This document shows positions 47,753 to 58,834 of a DNA stretch of 64,000 bases, piece by piece. Under the pieces are notes generated by a model. That model saw only the letters and a list, made by a program, of their open reading frames with translations. It was not told the DNA's origin and made no database searches. Each line of letters starts with the position of its first letter. Position 1 is the first letter of the stretch. The stretch is from positions 40,906,012 through 40,970,011 of the forward strand of contig CM059971.1 in NCBI GenBank assembly GCA_030490835.1, in the 5' to 3' direction. The stretch comes from Annona cherimola. Its lineage: Eukaryota; Streptophyta; Magnoliopsida; Magnoliales; Annonaceae. The translations under genes were made by a program, and so were the position numbers.

Positions 47753-48248
47753 TGAGTTTGATGAAAAATGAAAGTTTTTAGGAGAGATAGTTAACTGTGA
47801 TGAGAAATATGGGGACTTCAAGAGGAATTGGAAGTTTATGAATTTGAACTTGCCGAAGAATGCCGGAGAGAAGAGAACAGAATGGAAAGAGAAAATGAGA
47901 GAGAGAAATGAAGACAAATAGAGAGAGCTGAGAGAGAAAGGGAATGCCGGAGAGTCGGAGAAATGCCGGAGGAAGGAGAAAATGAGGGAAAAAAATAAGG
48001 CTGTCGGCACGGGAAAAATGAGAGGAGAGAGAAGAAGAAAGAAAGAAAAAGGAGAGAAAAGACGGAAGTCCGACGGTCGCGCGCACGGAGTCGACTTTTC
48101 CCTAGGCAAAGTCGACTTTGCCTTAGAGGCGGAGTCGACTTCACACCCCCCCAAGTCGACTTCACTGGAGTCGACTTGGCTTCCTCGGAGTCGACTTGAC
48201 TCATCGATTTTGACCTTTTTCAGATTTGATTTTCCTATATAATTATTC
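47753..48248 (-). promoter_or_regulatory. Putative internal promoter and leader of the extra ORF
   Basis: On the minus strand, after the pol stop at 48249, come TATATAGG (about 48243-48236), a cluster of GTCGAC sites (48205-48080: at least six in 125 bp, as in the LTRs), then a CT-rich leader (about 48075-47830) and the ATG at 47752. CT-rich leaders are frequent near plant transcription starts. That this drives a separate mRNA is inference. Confidence 0.4.
48080..48205 (-). repeat. GTCGAC repeat cluster outside the LTRs
   Basis: GAGTCGACTT and AAGTCGACTT recur at about 48088, 48110, 48130, 48153, 48169 and 48188. This is the core of the LTR dyads (GAAGTCGACTTC), though the outer TGCGACTT arms are mostly absent. 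Confidence 0.75.
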
Positions 48249-48887
48249 CTAATTTAATTCAATCATCCCCATTTCATTTCTAATTTTGTAAAATGATTCC
48301 TTTGCTAAGGGTTTGGTAAATATATCAGCAATTTGATCCTCAGTTTTCACATATTCCAAACAAACATCATGATTTTCAACATGTTCACGAATAAAATGAT
48401 GTCTTACATCTATATGTTTGGTTCTAGAATGCAATACAGGATTTTTAGTCAAACAGATGGCACTTGTGTTATCACATCTGATAGGAATATTATAATAATC
48501 AATGTCATAATCTTTTAATTGTTGTTTCATCCAAAGTAGTTGGGCACAACAGCTCCCGGTGGCTATATATTCAGCTTCTGCCGTAGATAGAGCAATACTA
48601 GTTTGTTTCCTTGAATACCATGAAACCAACATATTTCCAAGAAATTGACAGGTTCCACTAGTACTCTTTCTATCTACTTTGTAGCCGGCAAAATCCGCAT
48701 CTGAGTAGCCGATTAAGTCAAATGTTGACCCCTTTGGATACCATAGTCCAAGATTAGTGGTATTTATCAAATATTTAAAAATTCTTTTTATAGCCAATAA
48801 ATGAGATTCTTTAGGACATGCTTGGAATCTGGAACACATACATACATTGAAAAGAATATTCGGTCTAGAAGCAGTTAAATATAACAA
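48249..48887 (-). pseudogene. Copia A RNase H domain (pol C-terminus)
   Basis: 212 open codons. RNase H removes the RNA strand after reverse transcription. The four acidic positions are present: D63 in GYSDADFAG, E104 in STAEAEY, D139 in RCDNTSAICL and D188 in QIADIFTK. The Copia-typical TKHIDVRHHFIREHV is present near 156-170. It is in frame with the two upstream reverse-transcriptase pieces, separated by in-frame stops near 49059 and 48890, and ends in IELN then stop, as Copia B does. The domain is intact in sequence but cut off from the rest of pol. Confidence 0.9.
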
Positions 48888-49058
48888 TGATCCTATCGTA
48901 CTTCTTTAAAGCTTTTGATCGATACATTTACCATTTTCGTCCGTGTCGATCTTGATTGTTGAACTCATTGGAATATTTGCTCCTTTGCTAGTTTGCATTC
49001 CAAATTTCTTTAGCATTTCTTTGACGTACTTGGACTAATTTATGAATATTCCTTCGCT

Positions 49059-49280
49059 TTATTGCTTGATTTGCAGTCCAAGGAAGAAATTTAATTCTCC
49101 CATCATGCTCATTTCAAATTCGCTCTGCATAATCTTAGAAAATTCTTGGTACAGAGTTTCATCAGTAGCACCAAATATTATATCATCTACATAGATTTGC
49201 ACAATTAAAATATTTTTACTTTTATACTTGATGACTAAAGTAGTATCAACTTTTCCTCTTTGAAATTTATGATCAATCAA
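49059..49280 (-). pseudogene. Copia A reverse transcriptase, YVDD part
   Basis: 73 codons with the catalytic YVDD (residues 30-33 of the piece, in QIYVDDIIFGAT) and the following EMSMMGELNFFLGLQIKQ. It is in the same frame as the upstream piece ending at 49362. The link (49361-49281) reads YGLKQAPRAWYERL-like sequence with no further frame change, so one nonsense codon separates the two halves. The piece then ends at another stop. Confidence 0.88.
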
Positions 49281-49361
49281 AAATCTATTTAACCTTTCAT
49301 ACCAAGCTCGTGGAGCTTGTTTCAGTCCATATACTGCTTTGGTCAGCTTATAAACATATTT

Positions 49362-50201
49362 TCATTGATCCTTTTCTTCAAATCCAGGGGGTTGTTCAAC
49401 ATATACTTCTTCATTCAAGTACCCATTCAAAAATGCGCTTTTCATATCCATTTGAAACAATTTGAAATTCATGTGAGAAGCAAATGCTAGTAAAATGCGT
49501 ATGGCTTCTAATCTAGCCACAGGTGCATATGATTCTTCAAAATCAATCCCTTCTTCCTGGGAATACCCTTTGGCTACTAATCTAGCTTTGTTTCTAATTA
49601 CAATTCCGCTTTCGTCCAATTTGTTCCTAAATACCCATTTGGTACCAATAATGGTATAATCATTTGGTCTAGGAACTAAATGCCATACATTATTTCTTTT
49701 AAATTGATTTAGCTCTTCTTGCATTGCAATAACCCAGTTTTCATCATTAAGAGCTTGTTCAATGGTGGTTGGTTCAATTTTTGACACAAATGCATATTGT
49801 CCACAAATATTTTGTTTTGATCTCCTAGTTTTTACTCCTTCATAAATATTTCCAATGACTTGCTCAATTGGATGGGCATTTTTGAATTTTAAATCAATTG
49901 GAGGTTTGTAGGAGTCATTACCTTCACTTACCTCTTCTTCCATGGATTTTTCTGGCTTGAGCTCGGTTTCCTTTTGTTGTTCTTGTTTTTTTGCTTTTGT
50001 ATCATTTGCATCACTTAGTTCATCCTCCTTTCTCGGAGTTTGGTTAAATTCATCAAAAACAACATGTATTGATTCTTTTACTATTTGATTTCTTTTGTTG
50101 AAAATCTTATATGCTTTGCTATTTGATGAATAACCTAAGAAAATAGCTTCATCACTTTTGGCATCTAATTTTTCCAGATTTATTTTTCCATTATTTAACA
50201 C
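49362..50201 (-). pseudogene. Copia A integrase tail and reverse transcriptase N-terminal half
   Basis: 279 codons. It starts in the integrase C-terminal region ([19 protein letters not shown]), passes an acidic, Lys/Glu-rich linker (about 55-95), then enters the reverse transcriptase: GTKWVF (186-191), [11 protein letters not shown] (205-215), SYAPVARLE and [12 protein letters not shown] (249-260), which holds the first catalytic Asp. It ends at a TGA after EEKDQ where Copia B reads on into SKFVYKLT. Upstream, a one-base shift near 50220 and a TAG at 50255 separate it from the integrase frame. Confidence 0.88.
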
Positions 50202-50254
50202 ATAACATGTACATCCAAAGTATGGAAATATGATATGTTTGGTTTTCTGCCTTT

Positions 50255-51322
50255 CTAAAGTTCATATGGGGTCTTTTTCAATATTGCTCTAATGGTAACT
50301 CGGTTTAATACATGACAAGCTGTACTTACAGCTTCACCCCAAACTCTTTTGGACAATTTACTCTCATTTAGCATGGTTCTAGTCATTTCTTGTATTGTTC
50401 GGTTTTTCCTTTCAATAACTCCGTTTTGTTGAGGAGTTCTTGGTGCAGAAAATGTATGGTGAATTCCTTTTTCATTGCAAAATTCTATGAATCGATTATT
50501 TTCAAATTCACCACCATGATCACTTCTAATGGAAATGATTGAATTTTGTGTTTCATTTTGCACCAAATTTAAGAACGTGACAAACATAGAAAATGCTTCA
50601 TCTTTGCTAGCTAAGAGTATAATCCAAGTAAATCTTGAAAAATAATCAATAATTACATACACGTACTTTTTCCCACCAAGAGTTAAAATGTCTGATGGCC
50701 CATAAAGATCCATATGTAGCAACTCAAGTGGTCTAGTTGTTGAAATTTCCTTTTTGGTAGAAAATGGTATTTTGGATTGTTTAGATAGTTGACAAGCTTT
50801 ACAAATCTTATCCTTGTCATATTTGAGCTTTGGTAACCCTTGTACTAGATTCTTTTTCCACAATGTTTTAATATTTGACATATTTATATGTCCAAGCCTT
50901 GTATGCAATATCCATGGATCATTTTCTATGGCTATTAGACATTTCCCTTCTAGTTCATCAAGGCAAACCAAATATATATTTCCATGTCTTTTGCCACTAA
51001 ATACTATGTGTTCATCATAAAAAACATTACATATAGAGGATTCAAATACAACTCTATATCCTTTATCACATAATTGACTAATACTCATTAGGTTGTGTTT
51101 GAGTCCTTCAACAAATAGTACATCTTCAATACATGCATTTGAAATACCATAAACATTTCCTTTACCTTTTATTTTACCTTTTTTATTATTTCCGAAAGCT
51201 ACTATTCCTTCATTATGTGGGTTGATCTTATGGAACAGTCCTTTTTCTCCTGTTATATGTCTTGAGCAACCACTATCCAAAAACCATATGTTATTGGCCT
51301 TAGCTTTGAGACAAACCTGCAA
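50255..51322 (-). pseudogene. Copia A protease and integrase
   Basis: 355 codons. Protease: DSG at 16-18 in WFLDSGCSRHITG, followed by FVEGLKHNLMSISQL. Zinc-binding H-H-C-C of the integrase N-terminus: H140, H145, C174, C177. Integrase core D205, D268, E304, giving a D,D-35-E spacing, within HMDLYGP, RSDHGGEFEN and NGVIERKNRT. All catalytic residues are present. It ends KKTPYEL then TAG, where Trp is expected. The start codon shown is nominal (TTG); the true frame continues from gag by a +1 change. Protease cuts the polyprotein; integrase inserts the cDNA. Confidence 0.92.
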
Positions 51323-51443
51323 AAATTAAGTTAAGTGGAGCTCATCCTTTTGGTACCCATTTTATGGGTCCATTTGGGTTAGTTATCCTTTGGAGTCTAT
51401 GTTGGTCTACTTTTGAAGCCATAAATCCAATGCTTTTTTGCAT

Positions 51444-51731
51444 TCAAACAAATTTTGCACCAAGGTTTTGCAATTTTCTCAATTTGTATTGATAAACCTT
51501 GTGTCCTAACTTGTTGCAAAAATTACAAGCTCCCGGAAGTCTAGAAATAGGAAGCCATTTGATAATTTGTTCATCGGTTGGTCTTTTGGTCCAAACTACT
51601 TGATTTATCTTAGGTTTAGTATAAATGGGTTTGGCATTGTTTCTCGGAGCATTAGATTTCTCTTGCTCAAATGTATTATACCCAAGTCCTTTCTTGCAAG
51701 TTTGGCTTGTCATTTTTAAGAACATTTTCAC
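51444..51731 (-). pseudogene. Copia A gag C-terminal part with second zinc knuckle
   Basis: 95 codons. The knuckle reads CNFCNKLGHKVYQY, with Tyr where Copia B has the final Cys (HKIYRC), so it is probably non-functional. The frame differs from the upstream and downstream pieces. Confidence 0.8.
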
Positions 51732-51858
51732 ATTTTCTCCTAGATTAGAAAACTTGACAAGCGATTCATTTAATTATTCATTTTTCTTTTTGAGTTTCTC
51801 TAACTCAACTTCCAAGGTATTCTTTTCACTTTTTAATTTATCTATTTTTTCAGCAAGT

Positions 51859-52203
51859 TTACCATTCACAATTATTACTTGTATCACATTGTCTTTTCTT
51901 TATTGTAAACTTGTTTCCTAATTTCTTTATTTCCTCATATAATGAATCATAGGCTTGTTGAAGTTCTTCCAATTCAGCACATTTGATGCATTCATTTGTG
52001 GAAGAAAAAATTGAAAAAGATTTTTGTTTGGAGGTTACCTCTTGACTACTTGTGCAGTTTGTTGAAGTAGCTTGATCTTCTAAGATTTCCGTGGCTGCAA
52101 AATATATGTCAGAATTTGCTATGCAACAAATTCTTACGCAATCTGCTTCACATTCTTTATTTGAAGAGCTACATGTTGTAGATTCCTCTTCATTTACGTA
52201 CAT
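51859..52203 (-). pseudogene. Copia A gag middle part (coiled-coil-like)
   Basis: 114 codons: a Ser/Thr/Glu-rich segment beginning MYVNEEEST, then a charged helix-like stretch (ELEELQQAYDSLYEEIKKL). It aligns with Copia B 57928-58300. One frame change separates it from the gag core upstream. Confidence 0.75.
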
Positions 52204-52267
52204 GCCTCTTCCTTTGTTTCTTTGAAATTTTCTATTGTCGCCTCGATCTTTTCTTTGCTCCTTTGCT

Positions 52268-53164
52268 TTATTTTATTCGGGCGTTGGGCATTGGGTTGCA
52301 TGTGCCCCGAACCACCACACCGGTAACATTTTGTTGTTTCTTTTTTTCCTCTTTAGAATTTCTTTCTTTAAAGTTTCTGAAATTTCTACCTTTCCTTACA
52401 AATTTTCTGAATCGTTTTGTAAGTAAGGCAATTTCATCGTCATTTTGAGATGATGAGGTGGTGTCATCCGAGTCTTGTGCAGCTTTCAAGGCAATGGCTC
52501 TTTTGCCTTTGTGGTGATCCTCGTTTCTTTTCTTGATTAGCTCATGTGACATCAGCGAGCTAATAAGATCTTCCAATTTCAATGTGTTTAGGTCCTTGGC
52601 TTCTTCTATTGCCGTGATTTTTGGAGTCCATGATTCAGGTAGTGCCCTCAGAATCTTCATGACCTGCTCAGATTCAGAAATTGCTTTTCCTAACCCTTTG
52701 AAGGCATTAGTAATCTTGGAAAATCTAGCAAACATTTCAGAAATATTTTCTGTTTCTAACATTCTAAAATTTTCCAATTCTCCAATCAAAATATTTCTCC
52801 TTGTCCCTTGGACTTGAGAAGTTCCTTCATAGATAGATGTTAGTGTATCCCATATCTCTTTAGCAGTTAAACAAGAGGATACTCTATCATATTTGGAAGC
52901 CGTAAGAGCACAAAATAATGAATTCATAGCCTTGACATTGCTCTTTACAATTTTCACTTCCTCATCGGTCCATTTGGAAGCTCTTTCATCAATAGGAAAA
53001 GTCACACCATCTTGGATTGCAATCCAAGAGTCCATATCTGTAGCCATGATGAGTTGTTTCATACGTAGCTTCCAATATCCAAAATTGTTCTCATCAAACA
53101 ATGGTGGCCTAGTAAAGGATTGGCCTTCGACAAACGCGGGAACGGAAGTGGATTGGGATGCCAT
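52268..53164 (-). pseudogene. Copia A gag core
   Basis: 298 codons from ATG 53164, 35 nt after the PBS. It has the Copia gag start RPPLFDENNFGYWKLRM (residues about 19-35), the AKEIWDTLTSIYEGT stretch (about 104-118) and a Lys-rich tail (FKERNSKEEKKKQQ). A frameshift near 52325 destroys the first CCHC knuckle, which Copia B keeps (CYRCDGMRHMQAQC). Gag forms the particle and binds RNA. Confidence 0.9.
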
Positions 53165-53198
53165 ATCAATAGAACTCTTTGGTAAAACTCAAAGACCT

Positions 53199-53210
53199 GC
53201 TCTGATACCA
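53199..53210 (-). other. Copia A primer binding site (initiator tRNA-Met)
   Basis: The minus strand reads TGGTATCAGAGC exactly, 2 nt inside the 5' LTR end at 53213. Confidence 0.93.
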
Positions 53211-53212
53211 CT

Positions 53213-55028
53213 TGTTGGTCCCGAGTTTATTGCAATTACCCAAGAGGGGAGGGGTGAATTGGGTATTTAAAAATTTAAAACTTTAATTAGAGATTTTACC
53301 TTGATTTAGTTTAAACCCCTTTAATGAAACAAATAGAAAGTAATAAGATAATGAAAGCAAAAATAAAAAATAGTAGATAAGATTTATAGTGGTTCGGACA
53401 ACCTTTCCCTACTCCACTCTTCCAAGCTCACACTCCCTTGTGACTTGGGTTTCACTATGTATTCTGCGAATACAACTAGAGTCTCCGCTCTCTTCTAGAT
53501 TCTAGCTCTAGGGGGCGTGTATAACAAGCAACACAAGTAGGTGATGGGTTACACTCCAATCACAACCCTACTTGCTATATCTTGGTTTAAAACACCAAAC
53601 TCAAACTAAGCACCAAAATCAAATAACAATATGTAATAGAAGAAATCTACACTTTACAGAATTGTGTAGCAAGTTTCAGCTCGAGGAAGAATTTGTAGAA
53701 GCAATGAATCGTATTGCATTGAAGCAAACAACAACTTTGAAGCTTGTTCTTCCTTTGAAAGTGTATAGATCACTCAATTGTAGAGAAAAGTGGACTGAAA
53801 CTCTTAGTAGTACTTCTTTCCTCTTTTTCAGCTTTGTCTTGTATGTATTCATGTTTGCTTGAGTGTCTATATATAGAGGAGGGAGAATTTTGAACGTTAT
53901 AGAGTTGGTTGGCGCGTAATAAATGTTCAAACATTCAAAAATTCGACGTTACGTCTCCAAGTCGCAGGTGGAGTCGACTGCGTGTGCGACTTCACCCAAG
54001 TCGCTTGCTGGAGTCGACTTCGTGTGCGACTTCAGCTGTTCTTCAGTTTCCAAGTCTGTCTTCTGGGTCGACTTGGTTTGAGACTTGGCCTTAAGTCGAT
54101 CTTGGAGTCGACTTGGGGTGCGACTTGGCTATTTCCTTGTGCCAAGTCAGTTTGTCTTTATTGAGGCGTCTCTTGCTTGCTTAACTTCTTCTTCTTCTTT
54201 TGTCTTTCAATACTAGGAACTTATTTGTACAAAATTTCTTTAGCTTTAAGTCTCGAGAACTTGAAGAACTTGAATCTTGTATGAACAAATCCAACTTTGA
54301 TTTGGAATGAATGAATCCATGTGTCCTGCTTGCTTTAAACTTGGATTAGTCTTCATATATTCAAGTTTGAGAAATTTGAGTCGTCTTCATCTTCTATTTT
54401 ATCTTGAAGTGGACTCGGTCTTCGATTTGATCTTGAAAATCTGTCTGATCATGTTGAAGTTGATGCTTGAGTCGACTTTGCCTACGACTTCACCTAAGTC
54501 GCACGTGGAATCGACTTAGGTTGCGACTTCAAAAAGTGTTGCTACTTGATTCAACGTTGGAGGAAAGTTGTTGCTTGAAGTCGATACTAGAGTCGACTTC
54601 GTCTGCGACTTCACCCAAGTCGCAAGTAGAGTCGAGTTCGTCTGCGACTTCAGTCGTTCTGTCTTCCAAAATCAACGCTGGAAGGGAAATGCTGCTCCAA
54701 GTCGATTCTGGGGTTGACTTCGTCTGCGACTTGGCCTCAAGTCGCAAGTGGAGTCGACTTCATCTATGACTTCGGATGTTCAAATCCCTAATTTCAACGC
54801 TGTCAAAAAAATGCCTGTTGAAGTCGCTTGTGGAGTCGACTTCGAGATCGACTTCGCCTAAGTCAAAGTCGGAGTCGACTTGATGACCGACTTGGTTTGA
54901 TTTTTTCATTCCTTAAAGATATTCACAAAACTCATTAATAATCATAACGTACTCAAATTTGTATTTGTTAATCATCGAAACTTGTGCTTTGGTCAATTTG
55001 TTTTTCGATTTAACTATTGTTTCCAATA
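53213..55028 (-). repeat. Copia A 5' LTR
   Basis: 1816 bp. U3 with GTCGAC dyads at 54895-54400 and 54130-53960, a TATATATA box at about 53875-53868, then R-U5. The terminal CA is mutated to TA (CCAATA). ORFs in 53572-54769 are dyad or leader by-products. Confidence 0.92.
53868..53875 (-). promoter_or_regulatory. TATA box of the Copia A 5' LTR
   Basis: CTATATATAG on the minus strand, about 85 bp after the last GTCGAC dyad. The 3' LTR has the same box near 44655-44662. Confidence 0.6.
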
Positions 55029-55033
55029 GCCTG

Positions 55034-55253
55034 TACTGTACTGTACCTGTCCATGGTTGGGAAAAATAAAACATGAGTTGAAACTCAATAAGAAAATATT
55101 TTTTATTTTAAATGCATTTCTCACCTTTCAGTAGTAGACGCTTAACAAGCGTTCGACTAGCAATCGGAGGAAATTTTTTCATAAAAACCTTTCAAAAACA
55201 TTTCGTAATCCCAATTCATGGAAAACATATTCTTGTAAAACTTGACATATAAA
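55034..55253 (-). mobile_element. F1 LTR, minus strand, between Copia A and Copia B
   Basis: Continuation of 43529-43949. It matches 5770-5990 in the long F1 LTR, including a GAGTT/AACTC dyad near 55073-55087 followed by ATAAGAAAA. Copia B interrupts it at 55254. Confidence 0.75.
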
Positions 55254-56907
55254 TGTTGGAAACATGTGTTGAAATAAGCCAAGTCTAAGTTTTGATGATT
55301 AACAAATCAATTTGAGTAAGTTTTGGTTACTAATATGTTTGTGAAGATGATTAAAGGATATAAAAATGAAGAAAATGAAGCATGACAGGTAAAGTCGATC
55401 CCCAAGTCCACTTAAGTATCCACTTAGGCCAAGTCGATCCCCAAGTCGACTCTAGTAGCGACTTTAAAATGTCATTTTCGTCCAGCGTTGAAATCGGGGA
55501 GCAAAGCTTCCGAAGTCGCAAACGAAGTCGACTTCGCATGCGACTTGGGCGAAGTCGCAGACCAAGTCGACTCCAGCATCGACTTCAAATGTGATTTTTT
55601 TTCCAGCATTGAAATCGAGGACGAGAGCTGCCGAAGTCGCAGACCAAGTCAACTCCATAAGCGACTTCGGTGAAGTCGCAGACCAAGTCGACTTCAGACT
55701 GACAGCACGAGTTTTGAAGAGCTAAGTCGCAAACCAAGTCGACTCAATACTCAACTTGAGTAAAATTGAAGACCAAGTAGACCCAATCATTCGACTTAGG
55801 CCAAATGAAGATCAAATCAAGTCCAAAGCAAGCAAAGTTGCATGTATTCATCATGGAAAATCGAGATCACACACTTGGACTTCTTTTATGCAAACCAAGA
55901 ATCAAGGATTCAAGATTAAAGACATGGAGTGTAAAGCAAGAATGAATATACTGAGTTCCAAATAATATAAATCAAGGGAAGAACATTAATTTGAAGAAAT
56001 TTAAGTGACCAAAGTCATTCCAAAGAATTTCAAGTTCAACTAAGCAAGCCAAGGAAGTGAAGTCACACCCAAAGTCGACTTCACCTACGACTTGGGTCAA
56101 GTCCAGGACCAAGTCGACCCATAATGGAACTTGAAGTATTTGCGGAAAGGCGAAGTCGTACCAGAAGTCGACTCCACCTGCGACTTCGGTTGCAATGGTC
56201 GGAAATTTTTCGAACTTTGGCGCAATAAATGCTCGCCACCTACTTCCAAACGTTCGAATTCCCTCGCCATTTATATAAGGCATTCAAGATGAACGTGGAG
56301 GGTAGCTGAAACATCATTTATTAAGCACAACTCCCATCTCTAAGAGCATTAAGTGATTAAGCCAACATCTAGAAGAAGAACTTTGCTTTCAAACTGCCAA
56401 GAGCTGCTTCCTGAATTATTAAAGTCTGCTTTACAAGTTCTTCTCTGCGCGAAATCTGCCTCTACAAAATAGTAACGTGTAGAAACCTTCTTTTTATTCT
56501 TTCTTATTTATTAAACTTGATTTAGTTTGGGTAACTAAGATCAAGTGTAAGCACAGTAGTGTGTGACTAGAGTGGAACTCGTCACCTACTTGTGCCGTGA
56601 ATTGTTGATGCTCCCTAGAGCTGGAATCTAGAAGAGAGCAGAGGCTCTAGTTGTATTTGTGAAATACATAGTGGAACCCAAGTCACAAGAGGTGTGAGCT
56701 TGGAAGAGTGGAGTAGGGAAGGTTGCCCGAACCACTATAAATCTTCTCCATTGATTTATTTCAGCTCTTATTATCTTATTGCTTTCCTTTTGTTTCATTG
56801 AAGGGGATTGAACTAAACCGAAGTAAAGTTTCTGTTTAAGTTGAAAATTTTAATTACCCAATTCACCCCTTCCCTCTTTGGTATTTACCATTAACTAGGG
56901 ACCAACA
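55254..56907 (+). repeat. Copia B 5' LTR
   Basis: 1654 bp, TGTTGGAAACATG to GGGACCAACA... with CTAGGGACCAACA at the end. GTCGAC dyads at 55393-55760 and 56060-56195, TATATAA at 56272-56278, then the conserved GGTTGCCCGAACCACTATA segment near 56720. ORFs at 55382-55673 and 55972-56283 come from the dyads. Confidence 0.92.
56272..56278 (+). promoter_or_regulatory. TATA box of the Copia B 5' LTR
   Basis: TATATAA followed by GGCATTCAA, about 80 bp after the last dyad, matching the box at 19553 in the solo LTR. Confidence 0.6.
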
Positions 56908-56909
56908 AG

Positions 56910-56921
56910 TGGTATTAGAGC
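56910..56921 (+). other. Copia B primer binding site
   Basis: TGGTATTAGAGC, one C-to-T change from the initiator tRNA-Met PBS, 2 nt after the LTR end. Confidence 0.9.
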
Positions 56922-56955
56922 AAGTCTTTGAGTTTTACCAAAGAGATATTTTGAT

Positions 56956-58830
56956 ATGGCATCCCAATCCACTTCCGTTCCCACATTTGCCAAAGGCTAA
57001 TATTTTACTAGGCCACCATTGTTTGATGGGAACAACTTTGGCTATTGAAAGCTACGTATGAAACAACTCATCATGAATGCAGATATGGACTCTTGGATTG
57101 CAATCCAAGATGGTGTGACCTTGCCTACTGATGATAGAGCTTCCAAATGGACCGATGAGGAAGTAAAAACTGTTAAGAGCAATGCTAAGGCTATGAATTC
57201 ACTGTTTTGTGCTCTTACTGCTTCTGAATATGATAGAGTATCCTCTTGTTTGACAGCCAAAGAGATATGGGATACACTAACATCTATCTATGAATGAACT
57301 TCTCAAGTCCAAGGGATAAGAAGAAATATTTTGACTGGAGAATTGGAAAGCTTTAAAATGCTAGAAACAGAAAATATTTTTTAAATGTTTGCTAAATTTT
57401 CTAAAATTACTAATGCTTTGAAAGGTCTTGGAAAAACTATTTCCGAATCTGAACAGGTCATGAAGATCCTAAGAGCTCTACCGAAATCTTGGACTCCCAA
57501 GATTACTGCAATAGAAGAAGCCAAGGACCTAAACACACTGAAGCTAGAAGACCTTATTAGCTCATTAATGTCACATGAGCTAATCAAGAAAAGAAATGAA
57601 GATTACCACAAAGGAAAGAGAGCAATTGCATTAAAAGTTACTCATAACTCGGATGAGTCTACCTCCTCATCTCACAGCGATGTTAAAGACATTGCTCTAT
57701 TAACTTGCAAATTTTGAAAGTTTGTAAGGAAAGAAAAGAACTTTAAAGATTTCAAAGAGAGACCTCGAAAAGAGAAAAAGAAGGAGGTTACAAAGTGTTA
57801 TAGATGCGATGGTATGAGACATATGCAAGCTCAATGTCCTACACCGGAAGAAAGATCAAAGGATCATCATGAAAAGAAAGAAAGATATGAAAGCCAAAAA
57901 TTTCAAAAGCCTAAGGGAAGAGGAATGTACGTGAATGAAGAAACTTCATCAACAAGTAGCTCCTCAACCGATGATTTTGAAGCAGCAAATTGCGCAAGAA
58001 TATGTTGCATGGCGCGGATTGAGCAAGAAGAAAATTTGTTGTGTTTAAACACAACAGAAGTTTTGGAAGAACAAACTACCTCAACAAAATGTACAAGTAA
58101 TGAAGAGGTAACTTCCAAATTTTACTATTCTCAATCTACTCATTCTTCTATTTAAGAATGTCTCAAATGTGTTGAATTAGAGGAATTACAACATGCATAT
58201 GATTCATTATATGAGGAAATAAAAAAACTAGGAAACAAATTATCATTAAAGAGACAACAATGTAATTCCATTATTATTGTAAATGGAAAACTAGCAGAAA
58301 GAATAACAAAACTAAAAGAAGAAAATATACTGCTATTGAAAGAAGTGGAAAATTTGAAAAAGGAGAATGAATCCTTAAATGAATCATTAACTAAGTTCTC
58401 TATTCCAAGAGAAAGTGTGAAAATGTTTCTAAACATAACATCTCAAAACAATAGAAGAGGTCTTGGATACTCCACATTTGAGCAAAGAGAAAGTAACAAA
58501 TCAAATGTGCCAAAACTTTGGAAAAATCAAGCTAAAGTTGCACCTATTTACAAACCAAAAGGGAAACAATTTTTTTAGATTAGAAGGCCAACTTTTGAAC
58601 CTCAATATACTTGGAGGCATACTCCTAGATTACAAATGGCCTGTAACTTTTGCAATAAGATGGGTCACAAAATTTATAGATGCAACTTTAAGAAACTGTA
58701 TGACCGTAGTGCAAAATTAGTTTGGGTTCCAAGAAACACAAGATTTGGGCTTTCAAGAATAGAACAGCAGAGATTAAACCAGTTTACTAACCCAAATGGA
58801 CCCATAAAATGGGTACCAAAGAGATAAACT
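56956..58830 (+). pseudogene. Copia B gag
   Basis: The ATG at 56956 matches the Copia A gag start. One frame holds throughout, with stops: TAA at codon 15 (56998), TGA for Trp at 57046, TGA near 57296, TAA near 57382, TGA near 57717 and others. The first zinc knuckle CYRCDGMRHMQAQC (about 57799-57840) and the second, CNFCNKMGHKIYRC (about 58645-58686), keep all metal ligands. A coiled-coil-like part lies between (58160-58420). Gag ends KWVPKR then TAA at 58825-58827, with pol following in the +1 frame. Confidence 0.87.
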
Positions 58831-58834
58831 TTAT

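Larger units (their letters stand above)
43950..55028 (-). mobile_element. Copia A: Sirevirus-like LTR retrotransposon, 11.1 kb
   Basis: Plus-strand ends TGTTTGTCCCG and TTTCCAATA, with target duplication GCCTG at 43945-43949 and 55029-55033. Minus-strand order: 5' LTR (55028-53213), PBS, gag, protease, integrase, reverse transcriptase, RNase H, an extra ORF, PPTs, 3' LTR (45813-43950). Integrase before reverse transcriptase is the Copia order. Long gag, initiator-Met PBS, repeated AAAGGGGGAGA-type PPTs and a downstream ORF resemble Sireviruses. The polyprotein is broken by frameshifts and stops, so this copy is not autonomous now. It inserted into a minus-strand F1 LTR. Confidence 0.94.

Noticed and set aside
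47753..48154. Hydrophobic N-terminus of the 479-codon frame as a signal peptide or membrane segment
   Set aside because: The F/L/S/P composition is what a CT-rich tract gives by read-through, and a good ATG lies at 47752. Not fully excluded.
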